A DNA stretch of 64,000 nucleotides, taken from contig UICE01000007.1 in the NCBI GenBank assembly GCA_900471815.1, positions 62,001 to 126,000 of the forward strand, read 5' to 3'. The translations under genes were made by a program, and so were the position numbers. The notes beneath the pieces are model-generated. The model was not told where the DNA came from, did not search any database, and was given only the letters and a program-made list of their open reading frames with translations. Shown here piece after piece: positions 1 to 7,159 of this stretch. How positions within the stretch are numbered: position 1 is the first letter of the stretch; every line of letters begins with the position of its first letter. This DNA is from Hyphomicrobiales bacterium (GTDB lineage Bacteria > Pseudomonadota > Alphaproteobacteria > Rhizobiales > Rhizobiaceae).

Positions 1-5
1 TGAGA

Positions 6-30
6 AACGCTGCAGCTATATCTTGGTTCC
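6..30 (-). promoter_or_regulatory. EcfG-type promoter reading out of the window
   Basis: On the minus strand GGAAC (30-26) is followed after exactly 16 bases by CGTT (9-6), the full consensus of general-stress sigma factors of the EcfG family. It points left, so its gene lies before position 1. It also sits just past the 3' end of the AI-2E-type transporter gene. The match is exact; activity is inferred from the nearby ecfG locus. Confidence 0.6.
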
Positions 31-71
31 GCTGAAATCCGTCCCGAAAAAGAAATACATAAAACGACGGC

Positions 72-2042
72 TCAGGAACATAGTTCGCCGATCGCATCCT
101 CGATCGAAGAGGCAAAAATGCAGTTCCGTGTGGAGCCGACAATCTTTGCAGCGTCCACATTTTCGGCATCCTCGCCCCAAAAACCGATTATGATTTTTAT
201 TCGTGCGTTCCGCCGCCTGATCCGCCGTATCAAATATCGCGCATGGGCAATGGATGAGGTGTTAAGGTAGCTGATGCAGATAGCGCTCACACCGGCAAGT
301 TCGAGCTTGGCGATATTCGCAGCCTCGAGCTCGTCATGGGTGATGTCGTCAACCTCACAATCATTGCGCTCAAGGATGTCACCCATAATAACAGCGGCAG
401 CGTCGTCCAGATTGCCGCGTCCGCCAGCCGATATAATGGTCTTTGGTTTGGTCGGTTCTACCTTTTTGGTCTTTGCCTTGGCGGTTTTGGCTTGCTCATC
501 TACCTTGATCTCTTCTTCGAGAATTTCATGATAGTCAGACAGGTTTTCAACGAGAAACACCATGCTTTGCGCAACGCGATTGCGTCTGGGAGCATCCAGC
601 ACCCCGCGCCCGCGATCATGTTCGGCTAATAGAAGTGCAGGAACGGCCACAGACGAATAATAATCGACGATGGAGTTTGACTGGAGATATTCCTCCGCTT
701 TCTCTGTTGCCTCATCGGGGTCCCCCGACAGCAATCGTTGATACAATTGCTGTGGTGGCAGAAGCACAGGCTCGTTGCCAAGCAGCACATCTAGAAACTC
801 AAACTTCGGCACATGCCTGCCGAGGACCACAAGACACACGGTCAACGGTGTCGAGAGAATAAGACCGATAGGTCCCCAAATCCATGTCCACACGATTGCC
901 GCCATGAGAATGGCAACGGGCGAAAGGCCCGTCTTCGACCCATAGAGCAATGGCTCCATAATATTATTGCTGATCAGCTCAAGCACGATGAAAAGGGCTG
1001 CGGTCCAGACCAGCAGCATCCATCCCGGATCAACGGCAAGCGATAGCATCAAGGGGAAAAACGCCGCCATAATGGGACCGATATAGGGCACAAACCGCAA
1101 GACAATTGCCAGCATGCCCCACAACATCGGATTGGGAATACCTATCAGCCATAGCCCGATCCCAATCGGCACGCCAAAACTGATATTGATGATAAGCTGC
1201 ATCAGCAAATATTGCCCCACACGTTTGCCGGCATCGTGCAGTGCTGTCGTCGTTCGGTGAATATCACTTGCTCCGACCAACTTTATGAAGCGATCCCGCA
1301 AATCTTCCCGGCGCATGAGCATGAAGATAACCACGACAATGACGATACCGATGGTTGCCAATGGCTGAATCAACGGTCCGGCAAATGTCTGCAAAAGGCT
1401 CAGCGGATCAGGCGGAGGATAACGGATTTCGACGGGCACAGGCTTGTTCGGATCTTGTGCTTTCAGTGGAGTGCCGATTTCCTGATTTTGTACTTCGACA
1501 TTTTCCGGTGGTTTGCGTGCCTGATCCCGACTGTCAGGGCCATTGTCGACGGGAAAACGCTCCACTTCATCCGATCGCCCGATCTCTTCACTGAATTTTT
1601 TGAACATGCGGGCGCCGCGGTCGAAGATGCTGTTACCAGATTGAGCATCCTTGATCGTCCGGATCTTTGTTTCGATATTATACTGATAGCTTGGCAGGTT
1701 CTGCGCCAAAACCGTTAGCTGGCTCACGACAATTCCGACAAATATGGCAATCACCATAAAGGCCGTGACAACCACGCTGATGACAGCCGCGGCTTTTGGT
1801 ATGCCGTTACGATGCAACCGCGTTACCAGCGGCGAAAGAGCAAATGTCAGAAGCAATGCCAATGCCAATGGCACAAAGACATCACTGGCCAGATAAAGCG
1901 CTGCAACAATAGCTATGGCGACGATAATTGGTGGAAACTGCGCTCGGGTATCCACTCCAACAATTGCTGGTGAAGAGACAGACTTTCTCGTCACGCGCTC
2001 CACGGCACGCGGCGACCGCCCGCTGAAATCTTCAGAAGGCAT
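72..2042 (-). CDS. AI-2E family transporter (PerM/TqsA type) with extra C-terminal domain
   Basis: Inner-membrane protein of about 656 residues in the AI-2E/PerM superfamily. The N-terminal part has paired hydrophobic helices (FPPIIVAIAIVAALYLASDVFVPLALALLLTFALSPLV), then a soluble insert and a second membrane block with the family-typical stretch PNPMLWGMLAIVLRFVPYIGP. Family members are about 350 residues, so roughly 300 residues are additional: the soluble insert and a long tail. The tail has a helical part, a Lys-rich linker and a final alpha/beta segment of about 115 residues that looks like a Rossmann/B12-binding-type fold without the cobalamin His motif. I chose the ATG at 2042 because a G-rich ribosome site (TTGGGGG) precedes it; the frame is open upstream to 2237 but that part looks non-coding. 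The substrate is unknown. Confidence 0.85.
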   Translation of the reverse strand: MPSEDFSGRSPRAVERVTRKSVSSPAIVGVDTRAQFPPIIVAIAIVAALYLASDVFVPLALALLLTFALSPLVTRLHRNGIPKAAAVISVVVTAFMVIAIFVGIVVSQLTVLAQNLPSYQYNIETKIRTIKDAQSGNSIFDRGARMFKKFSEEIGRSDEVERFPVDNGPDSRDQARKPPENVEVQNQEIGTPLKAQDPNKPVPVEIRYPPPDPLSLLQTFAGPLIQPLATIGIVIVVVIFMLMRREDLRDRFIKLVGASDIHRTTTALHDAGKRVGQYLLMQLIINISFGVPIGIGLWLIGIPNPMLWGMLAIVLRFVPYIGPIMAAFFPLMLSLAVDPGWMLLVWTAALFIVLELISNNIMEPLLYGSKTGLSPVAILMAAIVWTWIWGPIGLILSTPLTVCLVVLGRHVPKFEFLDVLLGNEPVLLPPQQLYQRLLSGDPDEATEKAEEYLQSNSIVDYYSSVAVPALLLAEHDRGRGVLDAPRRNRVAQSMVFLVENLSDYHEILEEEIKVDEQAKTAKAKTKKVEPTKPKTIISAGGRGNLDDAAAVIMGDILERNDCEVDDITHDELEAANIAKLELAGVSAICISYLNTSSIAHARYLIRRIRRRNARIKIIIGFWGEDAENVDAAKIVGSTRNCIFASSIEDAIGELCS

Positions 2043-2162
2043 GAAATACCCCCAATCCAAAATGCATAGAACGCACCTCTCCATTAAATCCCGCCACTCC
2101 AACGCCGCCTGAGCAAATTGGTTGCATCGGCATCGGCGTTTCATCTTTAACTGCAAAGGTTT

Positions 2163-2188
2163 GGAACGAAATTCGCTGTCGCGGTGTT
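2163..2188 (+). promoter_or_regulatory. EcfG-type promoter for the DUF3309 gene
   Basis: GGAAC at 2163-2167 and TGTT at 2185-2188 are separated by 17 bases. The start codon of the downstream small gene is at 2222, which leaves a leader of about 27 bases. Only the first, least conserved base of the -10 element differs from CGTT. Confidence 0.55.
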
Positions 2189-2221
2189 TATTATCCGAAG
2201 AATAAATCGGAGGGTTTGAAC

Positions 2222-2380
2222 ATGTCGCTAACAACAATTCTTGTCGTCATCCTCATCCTTGCATTGATTGGCGTGTTTCCCACTTGGCCCCATGCACGTA
2301 ATTGGGGTTATGGCCCTTCCGGTCTTCTTGGCATCGTTCTGGTAATATTACTGGTTCTGCTGCTGATGGGCCGTATCTGA
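2222..2380 (+). CDS. DUF3309 family small membrane protein, 52 aa
   Basis: The 52-residue product is MSLTTILVVILILALIGVFP, then TWPHARNWGYGPSGLLGIVL, then VILLVLLLMGRI. The two hydrophobic helices around a conserved TWPxxRxWGYGPSG centre are the signature of the DUF3309 family. These are tiny inner-membrane proteins of unknown function common in Hyphomicrobiales. A GGAGGG ribosome site (2209-2214) lies 7 bases before the ATG. An EcfG-type promoter upstream suggests stress induction. Confidence 0.85.
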   Translation: MSLTTILVVILILALIGVFPTWPHARNWGYGPSGLLGIVLVILLVLLLMGRI

Positions 2381-2405
2381 TATAAACGAAAAGGAGATTA
2401 AACCC

Positions 2406-2489
2406 ATGATGCGTGGCGCTTTACTTTGGCTTATCGGCCTGCCGCTTCCAATAATCATTATTCTTTGGCTGATGGGCTATCTTTCATAA
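2406..2489 (+). CDS. 27-residue hydrophobic peptide gene
   Basis: A single-helix membrane peptide, MMRGALLWLIGLPLPIIIIL followed by WLMGYLS. The ribosome site AAAAGGAGATTAA lies just before the ATG, and the gene starts 25 bases after the DUF3309 gene, so it is probably cotranscribed from the stress promoter. I recall similar very short hydrophobic proteins near stress genes in rhizobia, but no function is known to me. Confidence 0.6.
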   Translation: MMRGALLWLIGLPLPIIIILWLMGYLS

Positions 2490-2514
2490 AACCATTCAAA
2501 TTCAGTCATTTACA

Positions 2515-2550
2515 AAAACACCAGCTCCCCCATGGGCTGGTGTTTTCCCT
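2515..2550 (+). terminator. Rho-independent terminator-like hairpin
   Basis: AAAACACCAGC (2515-2525) pairs with GCTGGTGTTTT (2536-2546), an 11-bp stem with a 10-base loop ending in four Ts. It follows the two small membrane protein genes and ends 24 bases before the PRC-barrel gene, so it probably separates or attenuates the two. Confidence 0.65.
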
Positions 2551-2570
2551 TCCGGTGCAAAGGAACATGA

Positions 2571-3431
2571 ATGTTAAAACGACTTATCTCCAGTTCTGCC
2601 ATAGTGGTGGCTCTCACTATCACGGCAGCAGCACAGGATGGCTCCGACATATTTGGCCAACCAATCGTGGCAGCACCCGCACAAGATCGATATCTTGTAG
2701 CGGCCCCAGGGCAGGTATTGACCGCCGGTCTTATCGGTCAGACGGTCTATAATAGTTCGAATGACGATGCGGCTTCCATTGGCGAGATCAAAGATGTTGT
2801 GCTCAATCCTGAAGGGCGCGCTGAAAGTGCCGTCATTGCTGTGGGCGGATTTCTCGGCGTCGGCCAGAAAGAAGTGGCGGTAAGTCTCGATCAGCTTTCA
2901 TGGGCGGAAAAGCCGGATAATAAACGGTGGTTGGTAATCGCCGCGAGCAAAGAAGAGCTGGAAAAAGCTCCTGCCTATGACCGCTCCGTATTGCTGACAG
3001 ATGGCGCCTCGGATCCCGCCAAGGCGCCTGAACCAGCCATCAACGCGACGGAACAAGACATAAAAAAGTCACCCGCTAAACTTCGCAGCGCCCTGAAAGC
3101 GGTGCCTTCAAGTGCAATGAGCGCCGATAAGCTAATCGGCTCGGCGGTTTATGGACCGGAAGACGAAACACTTGGAAGTGTTGGTGACGCGCTGATGACA
3201 CCGGACGGTCAAATCGAGGCCTTTGTAGTGGATGTGGGAGGATTTCTGGGCCTGGGCAAAAAACCTATCGCCGTCTCCATTGAAAATCTCGATTTGCTTG
3301 CCGATGACAGCGGCAAAATCTCGGTTTTCACGCCCTTCACAAAAAAAGAACTGGAGGCGCAGCCCGCTTACACCCCAGAAGCCTATAAGGCTGACAGCGA
3401 GAAAATTCTGTTACGGGGCACTGCCGAATAA
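2571..3431 (+). CDS. Exported protein with two PRC-barrel domains
   Basis: The 286-residue protein opens with a probable signal peptide (MLKRLISSSAIVVALTITAAA) and carries two homologous PRC-barrel modules. The first is around residues 60-125 (LIGQTVYNSSNDDAASIGEIKD ... VGGFLGVGQKEVAVS). The second is around 185-250 (LIGSAVYGPEDETLGSVGDAL ... VGGFLGLGKKPIAVS). PRC-barrel proteins of this kind are common, poorly understood envelope or stress proteins in rhizobia. An AAAGGA ribosome site precedes the ATG. It lies between EcfG-type promoters, but no matching promoter was seen directly before it, so it may depend on read-through. Confidence 0.85.
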   Translation: MLKRLISSSAIVVALTITAAAQDGSDIFGQPIVAAPAQDRYLVAAPGQVLTAGLIGQTVYNSSNDDAASIGEIKDVVLNPEGRAESAVIAVGGFLGVGQKEVAVSLDQLSWAEKPDNKRWLVIAASKEELEKAPAYDRSVLLTDGASDPAKAPEPAINATEQDIKKSPAKLRSALKAVPSSAMSADKLIGSAVYGPEDETLGSVGDALMTPDGQIEAFVVDVGGFLGLGKKPIAVSIENLDLLADDSGKISVFTPFTKKELEAQPAYTPEAYKADSEKILLRGTAE

Positions 3432-3493
3432 TAAAAGCAGTTGCTTTGCGATAACGGCCCGGTCATCGCCGCTTGCGGTGGCCGGTTTCGCAT

Positions 3494-3518
3494 GGAACAA
3501 ATAGTTTCGAGCAACGTT
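3494..3518 (+). promoter_or_regulatory. EcfG-type promoter for the DUF883 gene
   Basis: GGAAC (3494-3498), exactly 16 bases, then CGTT (3515-3518): a full consensus match. The downstream ATG is at 3557, giving a leader of about 30 bases. It is expected to drive the DUF883 gene and the following holin-like gene. Confidence 0.7.
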
Positions 3519-3556
3519 TCGAAATCATATGCATCTATTTTCCAAGGAGTTATCGT

Positions 3557-3895
3557 ATGGCCACAGTTTCCTCGAAAATTAAAAAAGCAGTCGATGATGC
3601 CACCGAAACCAACCCTGATTTGCAGGCGCAGGTCGCGGCGCTGAAGGAAGATATTGCAAATATTGCTGCAACGCTTGCAAAAATCGGTAAAAATTCGACC
3701 AAGGATGCGCGCGCCAATGCTGCAAATTCCTTTGAAACAGCTAGGGTTCGCGGCGAGGAAGTGTTCGAAGAACTGAAATCGCAAGCTTTGGACATTGAAG
3801 ATCAGTTGGCCGAAACTATCCGCGACAAACCGCTGACATCTATAGCAGTGGCAGCTGGAGTCGGCTTTCTTCTCGCTTTGATGTCACGTCGCTGA
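3557..3895 (+). CDS. DUF883 (ElaB/YqjD-like) membrane-anchored protein
   Basis: A 112-residue protein with a long amphipathic helical region (residues about 5-85, rich in Ala, Lys and Glu) and one C-terminal membrane anchor (PLTSIAVAAGVGFLLALMSRR). That is the layout of the ElaB/YqjD/DUF883 family, stationary-phase inner-membrane proteins of which E. coli YqjD binds ribosomes. The start at 3557 is set by the AAGGAG site at 3544-3549; an upstream in-frame extension to 3473 overlaps the promoter and is unlikely. It is followed after 2 bases by the YqjE-like gene, the same pairing as yqjD-yqjE. Confidence 0.85.
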   Translation: MATVSSKIKKAVDDATETNPDLQAQVAALKEDIANIAATLAKIGKNSTKDARANAANSFETARVRGEEVFEELKSQALDIEDQLAETIRDKPLTSIAVAAGVGFLLALMSRR

Positions 3896-3897
3896 TC

Positions 3898-4371
3898 ATG
3901 TTGAAACTGCTAACTCCTTTTTTGACCAGTCTCGCCGCCGGTGAGATTGGCCTGACCCTCAGTCGCGTCAAGCGAAGCGCAATCTTCCTGAGCATTATCG
4001 GAATATTCGGCGCCATCGGTGCCGTCTTTTTGCTGGTCGCAGCCTATATTGCCTTGTCGGATCGTTTCGGTGAATTGCGGGCTGCCCTTTATATTGGCGG
4101 CGGCGCAATCGCTGTGGCGATCATATTGTATATCGTCATGAAAATATCCGACGCCATCATTCGAAAACGCCAGCGTGACCGGGCAAAAACCGACACAACA
4201 GCCCTATTGACTGTCGCTGCCATCGCTGCTGCACCAATGCTCCTGCGTTCACGTGGCTTGCTGATGCTGGCGCTACCCGTGCTTGCTTTTGGCGGTCTGT
4301 CGATGCTCGGGAAAAAACCCAAAACACGACAACGGCGCCGCAGCAATGTATCAGAGGAACTCAGGGACTGA
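3898..4371 (+). CDS. Phage-holin-like/YqjE-type inner-membrane protein
   Basis: A 157-residue protein with two strong membrane helices near residues 28-52 and 62-82 (IFLSIIGIFGAIGAVFLLVAAY; AALYIGGGAIAVAIILYIV). A third hydrophobic stretch lies near 105-135, followed by a basic tail. The pattern fits the YqjE/putative holin-X superfamily that accompanies DUF883 proteins. It starts 2 bases after the DUF883 stop, so translation is probably coupled. Its 3' end overlaps the convergent histidine kinase gene by 21 bases. No lysis function is implied. Confidence 0.75.
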   Translation: MLKLLTPFLTSLAAGEIGLTLSRVKRSAIFLSIIGIFGAIGAVFLLVAAYIALSDRFGELRAALYIGGGAIAVAIILYIVMKISDAIIRKRQRDRAKTDTTALLTVAAIAAAPMLLRSRGLLMLALPVLAFGGLSMLGKKPKTRQRRRSNVSEELRD

Positions 4372-5865
4372 ATTATCCTTGATGGGCATGGAGATAATCG
4401 CCTCCATGCCACTTTCCGAATAACTTAACCTGACGCTGCTCGATATCACCTTATCAAGGCTCCGCTCAATGAGACGCTCGCCCAGTCCACGTGTCGCAGG
4501 TGTGGCTACGGGCGGCCCGCCCGCTTCCATCCAGTGAATAATCACGCGTGATCCGTCCAGTCCCTGCTCAATCTCCCAAGAGATGCGCACCTGGCCCCCG
4601 GCCACTGAGAACGCACCATGCTTGGCCGCGTTCGTCGCAAGCTCATGCAGGGCAATACCCAGACCCAAGGCGTGATCAGGCGGCAGGATGACATCTTCGC
4701 CAACCAGCACCATTTGACCGGCATCGTAGATCGCATAGGGTTCAACCTGTCTCGTGATCAAATCGACGAGGTTGATTCCACTCCATTCGCGGTCGGACAA
4801 AAGCGTGTGCGCTTCAGAAATGGCGCGTAGCCGACCTGAGAAGGCTTCCATGAATTCGGCCGGGTCAGCTGTCCGATTTAAGGTCTGGCGTGCCAGTGAT
4901 TGCAGCATGGCCAAAGTATTCTTGACGCGATGATTGAGCTCACGAAGCAAGAGCCGTGTTTTCTCGGCAGCATTTTTTGTCGCGGTTATGTTGATGTTTA
5001 CACCGACAGCAACAGTAGGGCGGCCTGATTCATCGCGTTCAAAGATCCGTCCTCGACCCAGTAGCCATTGGCCTGAAGAGGCGGCGCGGAATTCTCCCGC
5101 ATAATCCTGGTCATGTGCCAGAGCGCGGGTGATTGACGACTTCATCATTGGAAAATCATCCGGATGCATTGCCCGGAAAACGTCCTCGCCTGTAACGGGG
5201 CTGTCTTCGCTCAAGCCCAGCATGGAATAAGCCATCTTATTGCCGGTAAAGATTCCGGTTTTCAAATCCCAAACCCAACTGCCGACGTTTCCCACCTCCA
5301 GCGCCATGGCATTGCGATCTTCTTCGAGGTGCAGTTTTTTGACAGCGGTTTCATCCAGGCGGGAGTTGCGCTTCAACTCCATAAGCGATCCCGCCAGACG
5401 GGCCAGTTGTATCAATTTTTGTTGCTGCTCATGGGTAAATTCGGAATGCGGCTTGAGCGACAGAATGCTTAGAGTGCCGACACGCTCATTTGCTACATGA
5501 ATTGGCGCAATAGCCAGAAACCTTATGCGCGGTGCCTGTACGACCGCGCTGGTTTCAGCAAACCGCACATCCCCGGAAGCATCCGGAACAACGAAACATG
5601 GTTCCGATGCAGCAATTGAATGCGCCTCGAGCGTCCATATATCGATATTACCCACGAGCCCGCAAAAAGACAAAACGTGGCTTTGATCGCTGTCCACCAG
5701 AGACAAGCGCGCCCCATCAACATTGAAAATCGATAATGCCAGTTCCGTTAGATTGTCCAGATCGCTATCATCTTTGCCTATAGGCAGGAGCGTAGAAAGA
5801 ACCTCACGACGCGACGATTCCGCCAGGAACAGAAAAATACTCTCGGAAGTGTCGGTCAACTTCAT
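4351..5865 (-). CDS. GAF-PAS-HWE sensor histidine kinase
   Basis: A 504-residue soluble kinase. Residues about 25-160 form a GAF domain and about 185-300 a PAS domain (GSWVWDLKTGIFTGN, MHPDDFPMM). The dimerisation/phospho-acceptor segment LRELNHRVKNTLAMLQSLA places the His near residue 312. The ATP-binding part has HELATNAAKHGA (Asn about 412) and the WxE of HWE kinases in HWMEAGGP. HWE kinases often feed PhyR, and this gene sits beside the phyR-nepR-ecfG locus behind its own full-consensus EcfG-type promoter. A role as a PhyR input kinase is therefore plausible but unproven. There is no membrane segment, so the signal is probably cytoplasmic. Confidence 0.88.
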   Translation of the reverse strand: MKLTDTSESIFLFLAESSRREVLSTLLPIGKDDSDLDNLTELALSIFNVDGARLSLVDSDQSHVLSFCGLVGNIDIWTLEAHSIAASEPCFVVPDASGDVRFAETSAVVQAPRIRFLAIAPIHVANERVGTLSILSLKPHSEFTHEQQQKLIQLARLAGSLMELKRNSRLDETAVKKLHLEEDRNAMALEVGNVGSWVWDLKTGIFTGNKMAYSMLGLSEDSPVTGEDVFRAMHPDDFPMMKSSITRALAHDQDYAGEFRAASSGQWLLGRGRIFERDESGRPTVAVGVNINITATKNAAEKTRLLLRELNHRVKNTLAMLQSLARQTLNRTADPAEFMEAFSGRLRAISEAHTLLSDREWSGINLVDLITRQVEPYAIYDAGQMVLVGEDVILPPDHALGLGIALHELATNAAKHGAFSVAGGQVRISWEIEQGLDGSRVIIHWMEAGGPPVATPATRGLGERLIERSLDKVISSSVRLSYSESGMEAIISMPIKDNSVPEFL

Positions 5866-5929
5866 ATCCCACGTGACAGCCCGTCTGAAAGGCGCCCCTA
5901 CTTCACTAAGTTATATATCCAACGACTTC

Positions 5930-5954
5930 AACGCCGCCACGTTGGCATTGTTCC
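5930..5954 (-). promoter_or_regulatory. EcfG-type promoter for the HWE kinase gene
   Basis: On the minus strand GGAAC (5954-5950) is followed after 16 bases by CGTT (5933-5930), a full match. The kinase ATG is at 5865. It stands back to back with the plus-strand promoter at 5961, with 6 bases between the two -35 elements. Confidence 0.65.
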
Positions 5955-5960
5955 TCGCAC

Positions 5961-5985
5961 GGAACATTTAATCACCCCATTCGTT
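5961..5985 (+). promoter_or_regulatory. EcfG-type promoter for the 73-aa protein gene
   Basis: GGAAC (5961-5965), 16 bases, CGTT (5982-5985). The downstream gene begins at 6014 behind an AAGGAGGAC ribosome site. This is a full consensus match. Confidence 0.7.
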
Positions 5986-6013
5986 TTTAATCTGCCATTA
6001 CAAGGAGGACAAA

Positions 6014-6235
6014 ATGCTCAACGCAAACGACATTCTATCGGACGCGGGCCTTAGCAAAGTCCAAAAAATTGCAAAGTTGGAAGAACTTCTGTCGGAAGCC
6101 CGCGGGCTGCAGAGAGCGGCCACTGAGGGCGGGATGGACCCCGATGACGGAGTCACCAGGAATCTGCGTGATATTGAACTTGCTCTGGATCAATTAAACG
6201 CGGAGAAGCCTGAAACCGGTGCCGCCACCCTCTGA
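6014..6235 (+). CDS. Small acidic helical protein, probable stress-induced
   Basis: A 73-residue acidic protein (MLNANDILSDAGLSKVQKIA at the start) with no membrane segment. It is mostly predicted helix with heptad-like Leu/Ala spacing (KVQKIAKLEELLSEARGL, LRDIELALDQLNAEK). I do not recognise the family. A very strong ribosome site (AAGGAGGAC, 6002-6010) and a consensus EcfG-type promoter mark it as a genuine and probably abundant general-stress gene. It stands alone between divergent and convergent neighbours. Confidence 0.8.
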   Translation: MLNANDILSDAGLSKVQKIAKLEELLSEARGLQRAATEGGMDPDDGVTRNLRDIELALDQLNAEKPETGAATL

Positions 6236-6248
6236 AATGGAGGTGCCC

Positions 6249-7004
6249 TTAGATATAAGGCCGGGGTGCAGGCGGTAACCCCTGCCATTTGGCAATATCC
6301 AGAAGAATTTGATGATCAATGACTTCACAACCCCGATCAAGCCAACGCAATGCGCCTTTGGCTGCAAGTTTCTTCAAGGTCTTATTCGTGTGAACAATTG
6401 ATAGACCCAAAGTATCGGCAACATGCTGCTGGCGAAGCGGCACCATCAGCGTGTTGTTTTTCACCATTCCGACCGATTTGGCGCGCTGATATATGAATGC
6501 GAAAAGATAGGCTGCCCGTTCGAGCGCCGACCGGCGGCCAACGCTTAGCAATATCTCATCAAGCATCTGCTCCTCGCGTGAGGCTAACCAGGTAATGTCG
6601 TAGGCGATTGTTGGATAACTTTGAAACAGGGCTGGCAGTTTGTCTCGCTGAAACATGCACATCACCAAGGGCGATAACGCCTCGACTGAATGTTGCATTT
6701 CTTTCATCAACGAGCCTTGCAGGCCAATCAGGTCGCCCGGCAACACATAATTCAGAATTTGCCGGCGGCCATCTTCGAGAGTTTTATACCGGAACGCCCA
6801 GCCGGAAAGGACGGTGAAGAGATGCGCGCTGCTTCTGCCCTCGCCAAGTACGGTCGTGCCGACATCGGCAACCAGCTCGCCCATCTTGAACCCGGACAGA
6901 AACTCGACTTCGTCTTTTTCGTGCGGCTGGAAATGCGGATAGTTTTGCAAAGGGCACCTTTCGCAAGGATACTGTCTTACCGTCGATGCTCCATTATTTT
7001 TCAT
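6249..7004 (-). CDS. Crp/Fnr family transcription regulator
   Basis: A 251-residue regulator. The N-terminal half is a cyclic-nucleotide-type beta barrel (about residues 35-140, VLGEGRSSAHLFTVLSGWAFRYKTLEDGRR ... LPGDLIGLQGSL). The C-terminal half has a winged helix-turn-helix (VPLRQQHVADTLGLSIVHTNKTLKKLAAKG). The short CERCPL motif near residue 17 recalls FNR/FixK relatives, but the full Fe-S cysteine cluster is missing, so oxygen sensing is not supported. The start is the ATG at 7004; an in-frame TTG at 7031 is less likely. A 20-bp perfect palindrome at 7032-7051 lies just upstream. Confidence 0.88.
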   Translation of the reverse strand: MKNNGASTVRQYPCERCPLQNYPHFQPHEKDEVEFLSGFKMGELVADVGTTVLGEGRSSAHLFTVLSGWAFRYKTLEDGRRQILNYVLPGDLIGLQGSLMKEMQHSVEALSPLVMCMFQRDKLPALFQSYPTIAYDITWLASREEQMLDEILLSVGRRSALERAAYLFAFIYQRAKSVGMVKNNTLMVPLRQQHVADTLGLSIVHTNKTLKKLAAKGALRWLDRGCEVIDHQILLDIAKWQGLPPAPRPYI

Positions 7005-7031
7005 TGTTTGTCCGGTTTTTGTTGGGCGCAA

Positions 7032-7051
7032 GCTAGGGTCCGGACCCTAGC
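7032..7051. promoter_or_regulatory. Perfect 20-bp palindrome, candidate operator
   Basis: GCTAGGGTCC is followed directly by its reverse complement GGACCCTAGC with no spacer. It lies 27 bases upstream of the Crp/Fnr regulator start and about 110 bases upstream of the divergent receiver gene. Symmetry, length and location suit a dimeric regulator, possibly autoregulation, but the half-site does not match the classical Crp/Fnr core (TTGAT or TGTGA). A hairpin in the leader is the alternative. Confidence 0.4.
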
Positions 7052-7159
7052 ATGCCTTCAAAAATTCATATGAGCTTTCTTCGCAATTGATATGTCTTTG
7101 TTAAATGACAGAACTGTCAAGCCAGCCCCATAACCAACTCCAAATTGGAGTATTGGAAT

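Noticed and set aside
2043-2237. 65-codon N-terminal extension of the AI-2E-type transporter
   Set aside because: Cys/Arg-rich, not family-like, overlaps the stress promoter of the divergent gene; the ATG at 2042 has a proper ribosome site.
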